Assembly: GCA_002715965.1 (NCBI GenBank)
Contig: PBAL01000018.1
Coordinates: 14,937 to 78,936 of the forward strand
Direction: 5' to 3'
DNA length: 64,000 bases
Source of the DNA: Verrucomicrobiales bacterium
GTDB taxonomy: Bacteria; Verrucomicrobiota; Verrucomicrobiia; Limisphaerales; JAYPXF01
The notes beneath the pieces were generated by a model. It was given only the letters and a program-made list of their open reading frames with translations, was not told where the DNA came from and searched no databases. The position numbers and the translations under genes were made by a program. The stretch's first letter is position 1, and each line of letters starts with the position of its first letter. This document shows, in pieces, positions 26,585 through 35,004 of this stretch.

Positions 26585-28180
26585 TTATGGCTGCCTAACT
26601 CGCTTCCGATTGTCCTTCTTGCCTGAGAAGAGGTGTCGATTCACTGCATTCAGGTAAGCCCGTGCACTCGCTTCGATGATATCCGTACAAGCACCCTTGC
26701 CTGTCACGAGTTCACCACCACCGAAGTCCGCCTTCACCGTGACCTCACCCAGGGCATCCTTGCCCTCTGACACCGCACGGATCACGTAATCCTTCACGCG
26801 CCCACGCGTCTTGGTCAGGCGATCGATGGCCTTCAATGCTGCATCGACCGGACCATCACCGAGGCTGGCGTCTTGAATCGCTTCCTCGGATTTCTTCTTC
26901 TTGCTCTTCGCGCTGGCCTTCTTGAGCCGGACGGTCGCAGTCGGAACGGTCTGATTGCCGCTGGTCACGTTCAGGTATTCAAGAGACCAGGTTTCCGGCA
27001 CCTCCGTGATGTGCCCCTCGATCAATGCGATCAAGTCTTCGTCGTACACAAACTTCTTCTTGTCTCCAATCGCCTTGAACTGGCTGAAGATCGCGGTCAC
27101 GTCATCATCGGTCATCTTGAAGCCCAGGTGCTTCAATCGCGCTGTGACGGCCGCGCGACCACTATGCTTGGTCAACGGCAACTCCGTCTGTCCCCAACCG
27201 ACATCGCACGGGTCCATGATCTCATAGGTCTCGCGCTTCTTCAGGATACCGTCCTGGTGAATGCCGCTCGAATGTGCGAACGCATTCTCACCAACGATCG
27301 CCTTGCTCCGCTGAACCACCAATCCGCTCATGCGTGAAACGAGTTTTGATGACTTCACAATCTCCTTCGAGTTCACCCGGCAATCGAACCCCGTGTAGAA
27401 GTCCTTCCGCGTGTCCAACGCCATCACGATTTCTTCCAAAGACGCATTGCCGGCGCGTTCGCCAATCCCATTCACTGTGCATTCCACCTGCCGTGCGCCA
27501 TTGCGAACAGCGGACAGGGAATTGGCCACGGCCAGGCCCAGATCATTGTGACAATGCACACTGATGATTGCCTTGCCCGTCTGGAATTCGCGGACGGATT
27601 CGTAGAGTTGACCGATCAAGGCGCCGAATTCGTCCGGCACTGCGAAGCCAACCGTGTCCGGGATATTCACCGTCGTCGCGCCCGCGCCCACTGCTGCTTG
27701 ACAGACACGAATCAGGAAATCCGGTTCCGTGCGTGATCCATCTTCCGGCGAAAACTCAACGTCATCGACGTGGCCCTTTGCGCGGGTCACACCCTTCACC
27801 GCGAGACGAACGATTTCGTCCTCAGCCTTCCCCAACTTGTGTTCGCGATGAATCTTGGACGTGGCGAGAAAAACATGAATGCGTCCGCGCTTGCCCGCAG
27901 GCTTAACAGCTTCAGCAGCAGCATCAATGTCCCTAGAAACACACCGCGCAAGCCCGGCAATGCGACTGCCCTTGATCTGAGACGAAATCGTGTGCACCGC
28001 CTCGAAGTCGCCGTCGCTGATGACCGGAAAACCAGCCTCAATGATGTCCACCTTCAGCCGCGCCAACTGCCGCGCCACCTCGAGTTTCTCGCGAAGATTC
28101 ATCGAGGCGCCCGGGCATTGCTCCCCGTCGCGCAGCGTGGTGTCGAAGATGTGGATTCGCTGGTTCTTTTGTTTTTTCAT
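26585..28180 (-). CDS. leuA: 2-isopropylmalate synthase-type (LeuA/CimA) enzyme
   Basis: 531 residues. A DRE-TIM metallolyase that condenses acetyl-CoA with 2-oxoisovalerate, the committed step of leucine synthesis. Landmarks: [13 protein letters not shown] near the start, E-A-G-F-P, the metal-binding [27 protein letters not shown], and a C-terminal regulatory domain of about 140 residues of the type that binds leucine. Citramalate synthases share this architecture, but the Leu-rich leader peptide and attenuator directly upstream argue for leucine synthesis. No leuBCD follow. Confidence 0.93.
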   Translation of the reverse strand: MKKQKNQRIHIFDTTLRDGEQCPGASMNLREKLEVARQLARLKVDIIEAGFPVISDGDFEAVHTISSQIKGSRIAGLARCVSRDIDAAAEAVKPAGKRGRIHVFLATSKIHREHKLGKAEDEIVRLAVKGVTRAKGHVDDVEFSPEDGSRTEPDFLIRVCQAAVGAGATTVNIPDTVGFAVPDEFGALIGQLYESVREFQTGKAIISVHCHNDLGLAVANSLSAVRNGARQVECTVNGIGERAGNASLEEIVMALDTRKDFYTGFDCRVNSKEIVKSSKLVSRMSGLVVQRSKAIVGENAFAHSSGIHQDGILKKRETYEIMDPCDVGWGQTELPLTKHSGRAAVTARLKHLGFKMTDDDVTAIFSQFKAIGDKKKFVYDEDLIALIEGHITEVPETWSLEYLNVTSGNQTVPTATVRLKKASAKSKKKKSEEAIQDASLGDGPVDAALKAIDRLTKTRGRVKDYVIRAVSEGKDALGEVTVKADFGGGELVTGKGACTDIIEASARAYLNAVNRHLFSGKKDNRKRVRQP

Positions 28181-28217
28181 GTTTGTTTTGAGTTGTGACG
28201 GCGGTGCTTCGTGAACA

Positions 28218-28251
28218 ACAAAAAACCCCGCCGTCTTTTCGGACAGCAGGG
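28218..28251 (-). terminator. Attenuator terminator ahead of leuA
   Basis: In the minus-strand transcript CCCTGCTGTC (28251-28242) pairs over 10 positions (two of them G-U) with GACGGCGGGG (28235-28226) around the loop CGAAAA. A run of six U follows at once. It stands between the leader peptide stop and leuA, with no other gene to terminate, which is the placement of a classic amino-acid attenuator. Confidence 0.88.
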
Positions 28252-28310
28252 TGATTCAAAATTTGTTGGCTTGATCAACCCCGTGCTGTCGCGCTGCCCA
28301 AAAGCAGCTC
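28242..28310 (-). promoter_or_regulatory. Leucine attenuator: pause hairpin and antiterminator strands
   Basis: Two further pairings compete with the terminator. GACAGCA-C-GGG, inside the end of the leader-peptide frame (28290-28280), can pair with the 5' arm of the terminator, CCCTGCTGTC (28251-28242), forming 10 base pairs with a single bulged C. Just upstream, GCTGC and GCAGC (about 28308-28292) around TTTTGG can form the early 1:2 hairpin inside the Leu codons. The arrangement matches the 1:2, 2:3, 3:4 scheme. A ribosome stalled at Leu codons would mask strand 1 and free strand 2 to block the terminator. The pairings are read directly; the control mechanism is inferred. Confidence 0.8.
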
Positions 28311-28346
28311 GTTAAGCAGAAGTAGATCAAGCAATTCGCGTTTCAT
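28275..28346 (-). CDS. leuL: Leucine leader peptide of leuA
   Basis: A 23-residue frame: ATG at 28346, TGA at 28277-28275. Nine of the 23 residues are leucine, in three clusters (E-L-L, D-L-L-L-L and N-E-L-L-L), using five different Leu codons. It ends just before an antiterminator/terminator pair and leuA. No Shine-Dalgarno sequence precedes the ATG. The density of Leu codons immediately ahead of an intrinsic terminator and the leucine biosynthesis gene identifies it as a transcription-attenuation leader peptide. Confidence 0.88.
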   Translation of the reverse strand: MKRELLDLLLLNELLLGSATARG

Positions 28347-28357
28347 CGCTGGAGGTT

Positions 28358-28386
28358 CAAGTAAACCGTATCATCAGCCGCGTCAA
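28358..28386 (-). promoter_or_regulatory. Possible promoter of the leuL-leuA transcript
   Basis: TTGACG (28386-28381) is followed by a 17-base spacer and TACTTG (28363-28358) on the minus strand. The -10 is a poor match. If correct, transcription would begin only a few bases before the leader ATG, which would fit the lack of a ribosome-binding site there. Confidence 0.4.
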
Positions 28387-28463
28387 CCGGAAACTTGTCC
28401 GAACATCGAGACTCGAAGCAAAGTTCTCTGGAAATACGAAAGCAGCATCGACTGCTACGCACC

Positions 28464-30461
28464 TCATTTTTTCGGCGCATATCGCAGGAACTCATCAAAT
28501 CGCTTGTCGCTCTTGATCCTCGCATCAAGCGTCTTGCGCTGTTCACTGTTCGAACGCAAGCGCATCAACGACACCATCTGAATGGCAATGGAATCATCCG
28601 CTGCTTCAACTGCAGCCCATCGACGATCTTTGTCTGAGCCGGCCGCGGCCAGCAGCGCCTCCGCTGTTTCACGAGGGCTCGAATAACGATTGTCCCCATC
28701 CGCATCCACATACATCGGATTCGTGGCCGCAAACGTATACTTCTCTGCAGTGGCCCAAGCTGGATTGGTCACCGCACTTCCAAGCACGACGCAAACGATC
28801 CACGCGTCCTGTTTCAATTTCGGGAGCCTGAAGGGCACAATCAAATCAGTCCGTGTTCCTGGCTTGACCGAGGGAACCATCTTCTCGGCAAGCGGTTCCC
28901 CATTCGCAAAGACAAACGCCTTCGTTGGATTTACCCAACTGGGTGATTGAACTCGAAGATCCAGCTTCATGTTCCCGTGATGCGAAAACTGATCACCGGA
29001 AGTCATCCGTCCGTCGACCACCGCGTTCGCAATGATCCCCAGGCTGACGGTCGTTCTTCCCGCAATGAATGCATCGCAGGCCTGGTCCACGTTTATCTGA
29101 GCGGGATCGTCGTGTCCCGGAACATAGGTCCTCCCCTGCCCGACTATTTTACCCACGGTATGAGAATCAGATGAACCAACCGCAGTAATCTTCTCTCCAT
29201 GATTCAGAAGCGCAAACCAATCACGGCAGATGAACAAAGGATCAGGTTGCAGCGTGCCCGAGTTGATCAACTCCAGCGCATCGAACGTGAATCTTCCACC
29301 ACTTGCACGATCTCCGGATGCCCGGTTCAGCCCAAAGCGGCCAAACGGTCCGCGTGCAATGTCCGGCCAGCGCGGGTGATTAAGAATCACCACCTTGGCC
29401 CCCTTGGCACGAATCCCGTCCACCAGTTTCACCCAGTCTTCCACATCGTATTTCGGAACGTCTTTGCCGGCTGGAAGGGGGAAGGAATTAAAATGACCGT
29501 TCTTCGTGGTCACTTCGTTTCCCACCACGGACGTAAAATGATCATTCAGTCCCAGCTTGGCCTGGTAGGGGTTGAAATCCGTTTGATGATTGTGATCCGT
29601 CGCAATCGCCAACTCCACACCCTCTGCCGTGAGCGTGACCATGCGTTCCTCGACACTCGAATCGCCATGGCCGCTAAACGTAAGTGTGTGGATGTGCGTG
29701 TCGGCGGCAATCCAACCTCGCGTATCAAGTTCTCGACGAATCGTGAGATTCACCGGAGCTGCACCGCTTGAGGTCACCGAGATCGAAGCCCGCCCCATGC
29801 TCCACTCGGTCCCGCGGGTCGCAAACACCTCGTATTCTCCCGGCGGCAATTCACAGACCGACGGGTCGCCCAAGGTATATAGCACTCCCGTTCGAAACGC
29901 GATCCGATCGGACGGCTGAACGTAAATCGGCACCTGCTTTAGTTTGCGATCAACAAAGGTGATTCGCGCCGGGACATATCTCCCGCCCTCGGCATTGCGC
30001 ACCGTCACTGATAATTCCTGCAGATTCATCACCTCCCGGAACGTGCCCTCGTGCAATGTCGCTTCCCCTATGGTGATGTCATCCTGAGAACGACGCGCAT
30101 AGACATGGAGCTCGTTCTCCCCGTCGCGCAATGCCCCGCGAGGAACGCGATAAAAGTACACCTTTCGTTCCTTGCCGCGCTGAAGTTCGCCGATCTTCTT
30201 GCCGTTCAACGCGATGATCCACTTGTTGTCGATATCTCGATGCTTGAATGACAGTGTCTTCTCAGTCGCATTTACCTTCCCTTTAAATTTGATCCGCAAA
30301 TCAAACCCGGCTGGTTTGGCGGGCGCCTCCGGCCATTGCTTGGTAACGTCGTTGCCGAGGTGATGAGTCTTCGAATTGAGGATCTGCACACCGGCAGATT
30401 CCACTGGTCGTGGAACCAGCACGCAAAACGCGAACAAGAGGCAATGGAATCGTTTCTTCAT
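28464..30461 (-). CDS. Secreted CehA/McbA-type PHP metallohydrolase
   Basis: 665 residues with a signal peptide (M-K-K-R-F-H-C-L-L-F-A-F-C-V-L-V-P-R). The N-terminal third is beta-rich. A PHP domain begins near residue 255 with the metal-binding A-D-T-H-I-H-T, continues with A-I-A-T-D-H-N-H, G-N-E-V-T-T, L-N-H-P-R-W and a late G-S-S-D-S-H. The C-terminus is a probable beta-domain. CehA-like enzymes hydrolyse phosphoesters or carbaryl; verrucomicrobial ones are of unknown substrate. The gene ends about 117 bases before the leucine leader peptide and reads in the same direction. Confidence 0.85.
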   Translation of the reverse strand: MKKRFHCLLFAFCVLVPRPVESAGVQILNSKTHHLGNDVTKQWPEAPAKPAGFDLRIKFKGKVNATEKTLSFKHRDIDNKWIIALNGKKIGELQRGKERKVYFYRVPRGALRDGENELHVYARRSQDDITIGEATLHEGTFREVMNLQELSVTVRNAEGGRYVPARITFVDRKLKQVPIYVQPSDRIAFRTGVLYTLGDPSVCELPPGEYEVFATRGTEWSMGRASISVTSSGAAPVNLTIRRELDTRGWIAADTHIHTLTFSGHGDSSVEERMVTLTAEGVELAIATDHNHQTDFNPYQAKLGLNDHFTSVVGNEVTTKNGHFNSFPLPAGKDVPKYDVEDWVKLVDGIRAKGAKVVILNHPRWPDIARGPFGRFGLNRASGDRASGGRFTFDALELINSGTLQPDPLFICRDWFALLNHGEKITAVGSSDSHTVGKIVGQGRTYVPGHDDPAQINVDQACDAFIAGRTTVSLGIIANAVVDGRMTSGDQFSHHGNMKLDLRVQSPSWVNPTKAFVFANGEPLAEKMVPSVKPGTRTDLIVPFRLPKLKQDAWIVCVVLGSAVTNPAWATAEKYTFAATNPMYVDADGDNRYSSPRETAEALLAAAGSDKDRRWAAVEAADDSIAIQMVSLMRLRSNSEQRKTLDARIKSDKRFDEFLRYAPKK

Positions 30462-30575
30462 CTGGATCGTCTGGCGACGCTAGGCCTCCGCCCCGCGCCA
30501 AACAAAACAAATCTCACGCGACGCCCGTTGACTTAACCCACTCCGCGACAACACTATTCCGCGACAACAACGACT

Positions 30576-30938
30576 ATGAGCAAATTGAAGATTTACGAAT
30601 ACAGCGGCTGCGGAACATGCAAGAAAGCGAAGAAGTTCCTGGCCGAAAACGACGTCGATCACTCGCTCGTGCCCATTCGCGAAACGCCTCCTTCAAAAAC
30701 CGAATTGAGCAAGATGCTGAAACACTACGATGGCAACATCCGCAAGCTGTTCAACACCTCCGGCCGTGACTACAAGGAATTGAAATTGAGCGCGAAGCTG
30801 CCAGACATGTCCAACGCCGAAGCCATCGATCTCCTCGCGGCCACCGGCAACCTGGTCAAGCGTCCTTTCGTTCTGACCAAGACGGGGGGGCTGGTCGGCT
30901 TCAAGGAGGACGAATGGAAACAACTTCTCGTGCTGTGA
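30576..30938 (+). CDS. ArsC/Spx/MgsR-family thioredoxin-fold protein
   Basis: 120 residues. The N-terminus K-I-Y-E-Y-S-G-C-G-T-C-K-K-A holds the C-x-x-C redox motif typical of the Spx/MgsR and YffB branch of the arsenate-reductase fold. The family motifs I-R-E-T-P-P, L-F-N-T-S-G and V-K-R-P-F follow. In Firmicutes the relatives bind RNA polymerase; outside them YffB-like proteins are more likely thiol reductases, so I do not assign arsC. The stop lies 4 nt before the rlmN start. Confidence 0.88.
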   Translation: MSKLKIYEYSGCGTCKKAKKFLAENDVDHSLVPIRETPPSKTELSKMLKHYDGNIRKLFNTSGRDYKELKLSAKLPDMSNAEAIDLLAATGNLVKRPFVLTKTGGLVGFKEDEWKQLLVL

Positions 30939-30942
30939 CTCA

Positions 30943-32025
30943 TTGAAACCGGATATCAAAGATATTGGCCGCGAAGAGCTCTCCGCCCGTTTCAAGGAGT
31001 GGGGGCAAAAGCAATATCGCGTCCAGCAACTGCTCCAATGGCTTTACGGCCAGAGGGTTTCCAGCTGGGAGCAGATGAACAATCTGCCGAAGGCGCTTCG
31101 CGCTCACCTGAACGAAGCCTTCACGCTTGGAACGCTGCAGAGCGTCCGTAAGCAGGGTTCGAACGACACCACCCAGAAATTCCTCTGGCAACTCGCCGAT
31201 GGCGCGCTCGTCGAGAGCGTGTTGATTCCTGCAAACCCAGCCCTCTACGGCGACAGGAGCGACCGGCACACGCTCTGTGTTTCGACCCAGGTCGGCTGTG
31301 CCTATGGATGCAAGTTCTGTGCGTCGGGCCTGGATGGTTGGAAACGCAATCTCTCCCCCAGCGAAATCATCGAACAGGTGCTCAGCGTTGAACGCACCCA
31401 CAACGATCCAAAGAACAAGCTGGTCAACAACCTCGTGATCATGGGCATGGGCGAGCCCATGGCCAATTACGACAACCTGATGCGGGCGCTCAAGACCCTG
31501 AACGCGGACTGGGGACCGAACATCGGCGCTCGCAAAATCACCGTTTCCACCAGCGGACTCGCGCCCCAGATCCGGCAACTCGCCGACGAACAAGAGCAAT
31601 TTCGCCTCGCCATTTCCCTCCACGGAGCCACGGATGAAGTCCGCTCCCGAATAATGCCCGTCAATCGCAGGTATCCCCTCTCCGAACTCACAACGGCTTG
31701 CGAATACTATGTGGAACGAAAAGGAAAGATGATCACCCTGGAGTACATCCTCATCGCTGGTGTAAACGACCATCCCGCTGAAGCCCCACACCTCGCCCGT
31801 CTTGCCAAGCGACTCAACGCCAAGGTGAATCTGATCCCCTATAACAAGGTTGAAGGCCTCGAGTGGGAACGTCCGACTGAAAACGCCCAGAACACATTTA
31901 CCGAAGCCGTCCAACAGGATGGGATCAACGTCACTCTCCGGCGTGAAAAAGGACACGACATCGACGCGGCTTGTGGGCAACTGCGTTTGAAAACAGAGCG
32001 TGAATTGAAGTCAACCGAGCGCTAG
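30943..32025 (+). CDS. rlmN: 23S rRNA/tRNA adenine-C2 methyltransferase RlmN
   Basis: 360 residues. A radical SAM enzyme that methylates A2503 of 23S rRNA and A37 of some tRNAs. The cluster motif C-A-Y-G-C-K-F-C-A-S-G is present. So are the family motifs M-G-M-G-E-P, T-V-S-T-S-G, L-A-I-S-L-H and E-Y-I-L-I-A-G-V-N-D, and the methyl-carrying cysteine near the end in D-I-D-A-A-C-G-Q-L. The start is a TTG at 30943 (M-K-P-D-I-K-D-I-G). It follows the Spx-like gene at 4 nt, so the two are coupled. Confidence 0.95.
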   Translation: MKPDIKDIGREELSARFKEWGQKQYRVQQLLQWLYGQRVSSWEQMNNLPKALRAHLNEAFTLGTLQSVRKQGSNDTTQKFLWQLADGALVESVLIPANPALYGDRSDRHTLCVSTQVGCAYGCKFCASGLDGWKRNLSPSEIIEQVLSVERTHNDPKNKLVNNLVIMGMGEPMANYDNLMRALKTLNADWGPNIGARKITVSTSGLAPQIRQLADEQEQFRLAISLHGATDEVRSRIMPVNRRYPLSELTTACEYYVERKGKMITLEYILIAGVNDHPAEAPHLARLAKRLNAKVNLIPYNKVEGLEWERPTENAQNTFTEAVQQDGINVTLRREKGHDIDAACGQLRLKTERELKSTER

Positions 32026-32034
32026 GATCCAACA

Positions 32035-32232
32035 ATGAAGCGAGAGCTCCGACCTTTGGATGTGCGAGTTGCCGAGACGTATGAGTCCATCAAACACATC
32101 AAAGGAATCCCGGATGAACAAAAGGCAATCCATGCGCTTGGTCTGGCCACTACACCAGATGAACGGTGGGAAATGCTGGTAAACCTGAATCGTTCAATGG
32201 GATTCTGGCTTCCGCTAGATGAAAAGAAATGA
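32035..32232 (+). CDS. 65-residue protein of unknown function between rlmN and hisH
   Basis: Starts 9 nt after rlmN and overlaps the hisH start by 4 nt (ATGA), so it is held in the middle of an operon. It is soluble and highly charged, with no signal, metal motif or membrane span. The sequence contains I-P-D-E-Q-K-A-I-H-A-L-G-L-A and P-D-E-R-W-E-M-L-V-N-L-N-R-S-M-G-F-W, suggestive of two helices. I do not recognise it. Both couplings make a real gene likely. Confidence 0.7.
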   Translation: MKRELRPLDVRVAETYESIKHIKGIPDEQKAIHALGLATTPDERWEMLVNLNRSMGFWLPLDEKK

Positions 32233-32846
32233 TCGCCCTACTCGATTACGGAGCCGGCAACCTGCGCAGCGTTGAAAAAGCGCTGATCAAGCTGAATGCC
32301 GATGTTGACGTGATGACCACGCCGGATCGACTGGCGCATGCAGACGCCTGCGTATTGCCGGGGGTGGGCGCTTTCGACGACTGCATTCAATCTCTTGAGA
32401 AGCAGGAACTGTTGGCCGCGAGCAAGGAATTCATCCAATCAGGCAAACCGTTTCTTGGCATTTGCGTTGGATACCAGTCCCTGTTTGAACGCAGCGAAGA
32501 GTTTAACAGTTGTGCGGCTGGCCTTAACGTATTCGACGGAAGCGTAATCCGTTTCCCGGACGAAGACGGACTGAAGGTCCCGCAAATCGGTTGGAACCAA
32601 GTCGAACTGAAGCAGAACGATTGCCCAATTTTCAACGGCATCGATGACGGGAGCTATTTTTACTTCGTGCACAGTTATCACCCTGAACCTGCGGACGATT
32701 CCATCGTGGTCGGGCGCACGGAGTACGGACGAAACTTTGCCTCAGCGGTGTGGCGAGACAATATCTACGCGACGCAATTCCACCCGGAAAAAAGCCAGAC
32801 CGTGGGGTTGAAGCTGCTGGAGAATTTCGTCGGCCTTGCCAGCTGA
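32229..32846 (+). CDS. hisH: Imidazole glycerol phosphate synthase, glutaminase subunit
   Basis: 205 residues, the class I glutamine amidotransferase that feeds ammonia to HisF in histidine and purine-side-product synthesis. It opens with I-A-L-L-D-Y-G-A-G-N-L-R-S-V-E-K-A. The nucleophile is in F-L-G-I-C-V-G-Y-Q, the His-Glu pair in T-Q-F-H-P-E-K-S. There is P-Q-I-G-W-N-Q in the middle, as in HisH. No hisF or other his gene is adjacent, so histidine genes are dispersed in this genome. Its stop lies inside a hairpin shared with lysS. Confidence 0.94.
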   Translation: MIALLDYGAGNLRSVEKALIKLNADVDVMTTPDRLAHADACVLPGVGAFDDCIQSLEKQELLAASKEFIQSGKPFLGICVGYQSLFERSEEFNSCAAGLNVFDGSVIRFPDEDGLKVPQIGWNQVELKQNDCPIFNGIDDGSYFYFVHSYHPEPADDSIVVGRTEYGRNFASAVWRDNIYATQFHPEKSQTVGLKLLENFVGLAS

Positions 32847-32870
32847 TAATCCGCGACCAATCAGCTTTTC
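32841..32870 (+). terminator. Probable terminator between hisH and lysS
   Basis: AGCTGAT (32841-32847) is the exact complement of ATCAGCT (32860-32866) with a 12-base loop, followed by TTTTC. The arms overlap the stop codons of both convergent genes. The loop is long and the T-run short. Confidence 0.45.
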
Positions 32871-34336
32871 GGACGGAGCTGCGGAAAGAGAATCACATCC
32901 CGGATGCTCTCCTGGCCCAGCAGCATCATGCACAGTCGATCAATTCCAATGCCAATTCCACCGGCGGGAGGCATGCCGTGTTCCAAAGCCACGAGGAAAT
33001 CGTCATCCAACTTCTGCTGCTCTTCACCCGCCTGATGTTCCAAGCGCTCGCGCTGCTCAACGGGGTTGTTCTGTTCCGAATACGCCGGGGCAATCTCCTG
33101 CCCGTTGATACAGCACTCAAACACCTCCACCGCTGATGAATCATCCGGTGCAGTCTTCGCCAGAGGGACCAGTTCCTTTGGCACATGTGTCACAAAGGTC
33201 GGCTGAATCAGCGTTGGCTCGATAAGTTTCTCGAACACCGCATTCGTCACCTCGAAATCTTCGCATTCTGCTTCGATGTCACCTTGGAGCTTGAGTTCCT
33301 CCAATGCCCGCTCGCGCCGATCGTCAGGCGAGAGATCAAACCAGTCGTCGCCAGCCTTCTCCTTGACCAGGTCCTTGTAGCGAACGCGCCGCCACGGAGG
33401 CGTGAGATCAATCGTCTTGGTCACTTCCCCATCCGCGTTCTTGTGCTCGATGATCAGTGTGTCCAGCACTTCGTTGGCGATGTGACAAACCATGCCTTGA
33501 AGCAGTTCCATCATGCTCTCGTAATCACCATAAGCCTCATACGCTTCGAGCATGGTGAACTCAGGGTTATGCCGACGGCTCAATCCTTCGTTCCGAAAGT
33601 TACGGCCGATCTCGAAGACCTTGTCGATTCCACCAACCAGCAAACGCTTGAGATAAAGTTCCAAGGCAATGCGCATGTAGAAATCACAGCCCAGCGAATT
33701 ATGATGGGTCACGAACGGTGTCGCGGCCGCACCACCAGGAATGTTCTGCATCATCGGTGTTTCCACCTCCACGAAGCCACGCTGCTGAAGGAAGTTACGA
33801 ATCTCACGGATGATCGCACTGCGCTTCAGGAAAGTGTCCTTCACCTCATCATTGGCGATGAGATCCAAATAACGCTGTCGGTATCGGGTCTCGGTGTCCG
33901 ACAAGCCTTCCCACTTGGCGGGCATGGGACGAAGCGCCTTCGAAACCACCGTGACCTCCTGCGCCTTCACACTGATTTCCCCCATCTTGGTGGTGAACAT
34001 CAATCCCTTCACCCCGATGAAATCACCGAGGTCGAGGCACTTGACCACCTTGAACGCGTCATCACCAATAATCTTCTTGTTCGCAAAAACCTGAATGCGG
34101 CCGCTGCCGTCCTTCACATCGATGAACTGACTTTTGCCCATGTCGCGATGCGCGGTCATTCGGCCGGCAATGATGACTTCGCTTTCGTCGTTCAATTCAC
34201 CGGCTTCATATTTCGCGCACGCACCCTGACAGCTGATGGTCGGAGTGATCTTGTTTTCAAACGGCTGGACGCCCAACTCGTTCAACTCGGCGAGGTTCGC
34301 CTTGCGCTGCTCAATTAATTGATTCGTATCTTCCAT
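32861..34336 (-). CDS. lysS: Lysyl-tRNA synthetase, class II
   Basis: 491 residues. The N-terminal OB fold (anticodon binding) covers about residues 55-165, with V-I-I-A-G-R-M-T-A-H-R-D-M-G-K. Class II motif 1 is in E-V-E-T-P-M-M, motif 2 in F-E-I-G-R-N-F-R-N-E-G-L-S-R-R-H-N-P-E-F-T, and motif 3 in G-I-G-I-D-R-L-C-M-M-L. The LysS-specific end D-V-I-L-F-P-Q-L-R is complete. It is last in a minus-strand run behind the SEC-C gene and a truncated helicase-like gene (gaps of 20 and 47 nt). Confidence 0.96.
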   Translation of the reverse strand: MEDTNQLIEQRKANLAELNELGVQPFENKITPTISCQGACAKYEAGELNDESEVIIAGRMTAHRDMGKSQFIDVKDGSGRIQVFANKKIIGDDAFKVVKCLDLGDFIGVKGLMFTTKMGEISVKAQEVTVVSKALRPMPAKWEGLSDTETRYRQRYLDLIANDEVKDTFLKRSAIIREIRNFLQQRGFVEVETPMMQNIPGGAAATPFVTHHNSLGCDFYMRIALELYLKRLLVGGIDKVFEIGRNFRNEGLSRRHNPEFTMLEAYEAYGDYESMMELLQGMVCHIANEVLDTLIIEHKNADGEVTKTIDLTPPWRRVRYKDLVKEKAGDDWFDLSPDDRRERALEELKLQGDIEAECEDFEVTNAVFEKLIEPTLIQPTFVTHVPKELVPLAKTAPDDSSAVEVFECCINGQEIAPAYSEQNNPVEQRERLEHQAGEEQQKLDDDFLVALEHGMPPAGGIGIGIDRLCMMLLGQESIRDVILFPQLRPKS

Positions 34337-34383
34337 GTACTATTCCGCTCACGCGGGCCGACTTTTTTAGGGCAATTACGCAG

Positions 34384-34983
34384 TCAGTAAAGAATTAAGC
34401 CGGAGACATTGACGAACAACTCCTGAATGACCGGCCTGAAGGGACACGCAATCGCTTCCTGTTGTGATTCATTGAGATTCGCATCCTCAAATGTGAGCGA
34501 AGGACAATCCTCGCACGTGGGATCCTTCAATCCGAGAACCACATCCCTCAATTCGCTGAGCCGATTGCCCAGCGCGTGCCGAGCCTGGGCCAAAACCGCC
34601 TGAGATCTACGCATCACCAGATTCGCCAACGAACTGCTCGAATCGGATCCTCCAGAGGCTTCCCTTAACTCAGCAGCCTGTTCCTCTTCCGCACTGCGCT
34701 CCATCTCAAGCCAACGCGAAAGTTTCTTAAAATGCCCCGACCGATTTCGCTCTTCGTCTCCGCCCTCATACCAAACTTGCGTCACTCGACCATTAAGTTT
34801 CCGACCGTCCAAGCGCTTCGCCAAGCGCGGCCCCGCGGAATCCGGCACCTCAACGCTTCCCTGTCTGCCGAAAATCTCAATTCTGCCCACCTGCTGTTTC
34901 TTGACCTCCTCGGAATCCAGGATCCAACGCAACAAAGTGCTCTTGGTAACACGCGCAGGAAGTGAATCAAATTGAAGTGGCAT
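34384..34983 (-). CDS. Truncated protein: DbpA-type RNA-binding domain plus start of an SF1 helicase
   Basis: 199 residues. Residues about 30-75 (V-G-R-I-E-I-F-G-R-Q-G-S-V-E-V-P and L-N-G-R-V) match the DbpA/CsdA C-terminal RNA-binding fold. A charged helical region follows, then R-L-S-E-L-R-D-V-V-L-G-L and L-N-E-S-Q-Q-E-A-I-A. In IGHMBP2-like superfamily 1 helicases the latter directly precedes the Walker A loop. Here the protein ends about 20 residues later without a Walker motif. It is either the N-terminal remnant of a helicase cut off by a deletion up to lysS, or a free-standing RNA-binding protein. The helicase assignment is inference. Confidence 0.55.
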   Translation of the reverse strand: MPLQFDSLPARVTKSTLLRWILDSEEVKKQQVGRIEIFGRQGSVEVPDSAGPRLAKRLDGRKLNGRVTQVWYEGGDEERNRSGHFKKLSRWLEMERSAEEEQAAELREASGGSDSSSSLANLVMRRSQAVLAQARHALGNRLSELRDVVLGLKDPTCEDCPSLTFEDANLNESQQEAIACPFRPVIQELFVNVSGLILY

Positions 34984-35004
34984 CAGGGTTGGATTGAGAC
35001 GAGC

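Noticed and set aside
30576..30938. Arsenate reductase arsC
   Set aside because: The C-x-x-C form and downstream motifs fit the Spx/YffB branch, and no ars genes are nearby.
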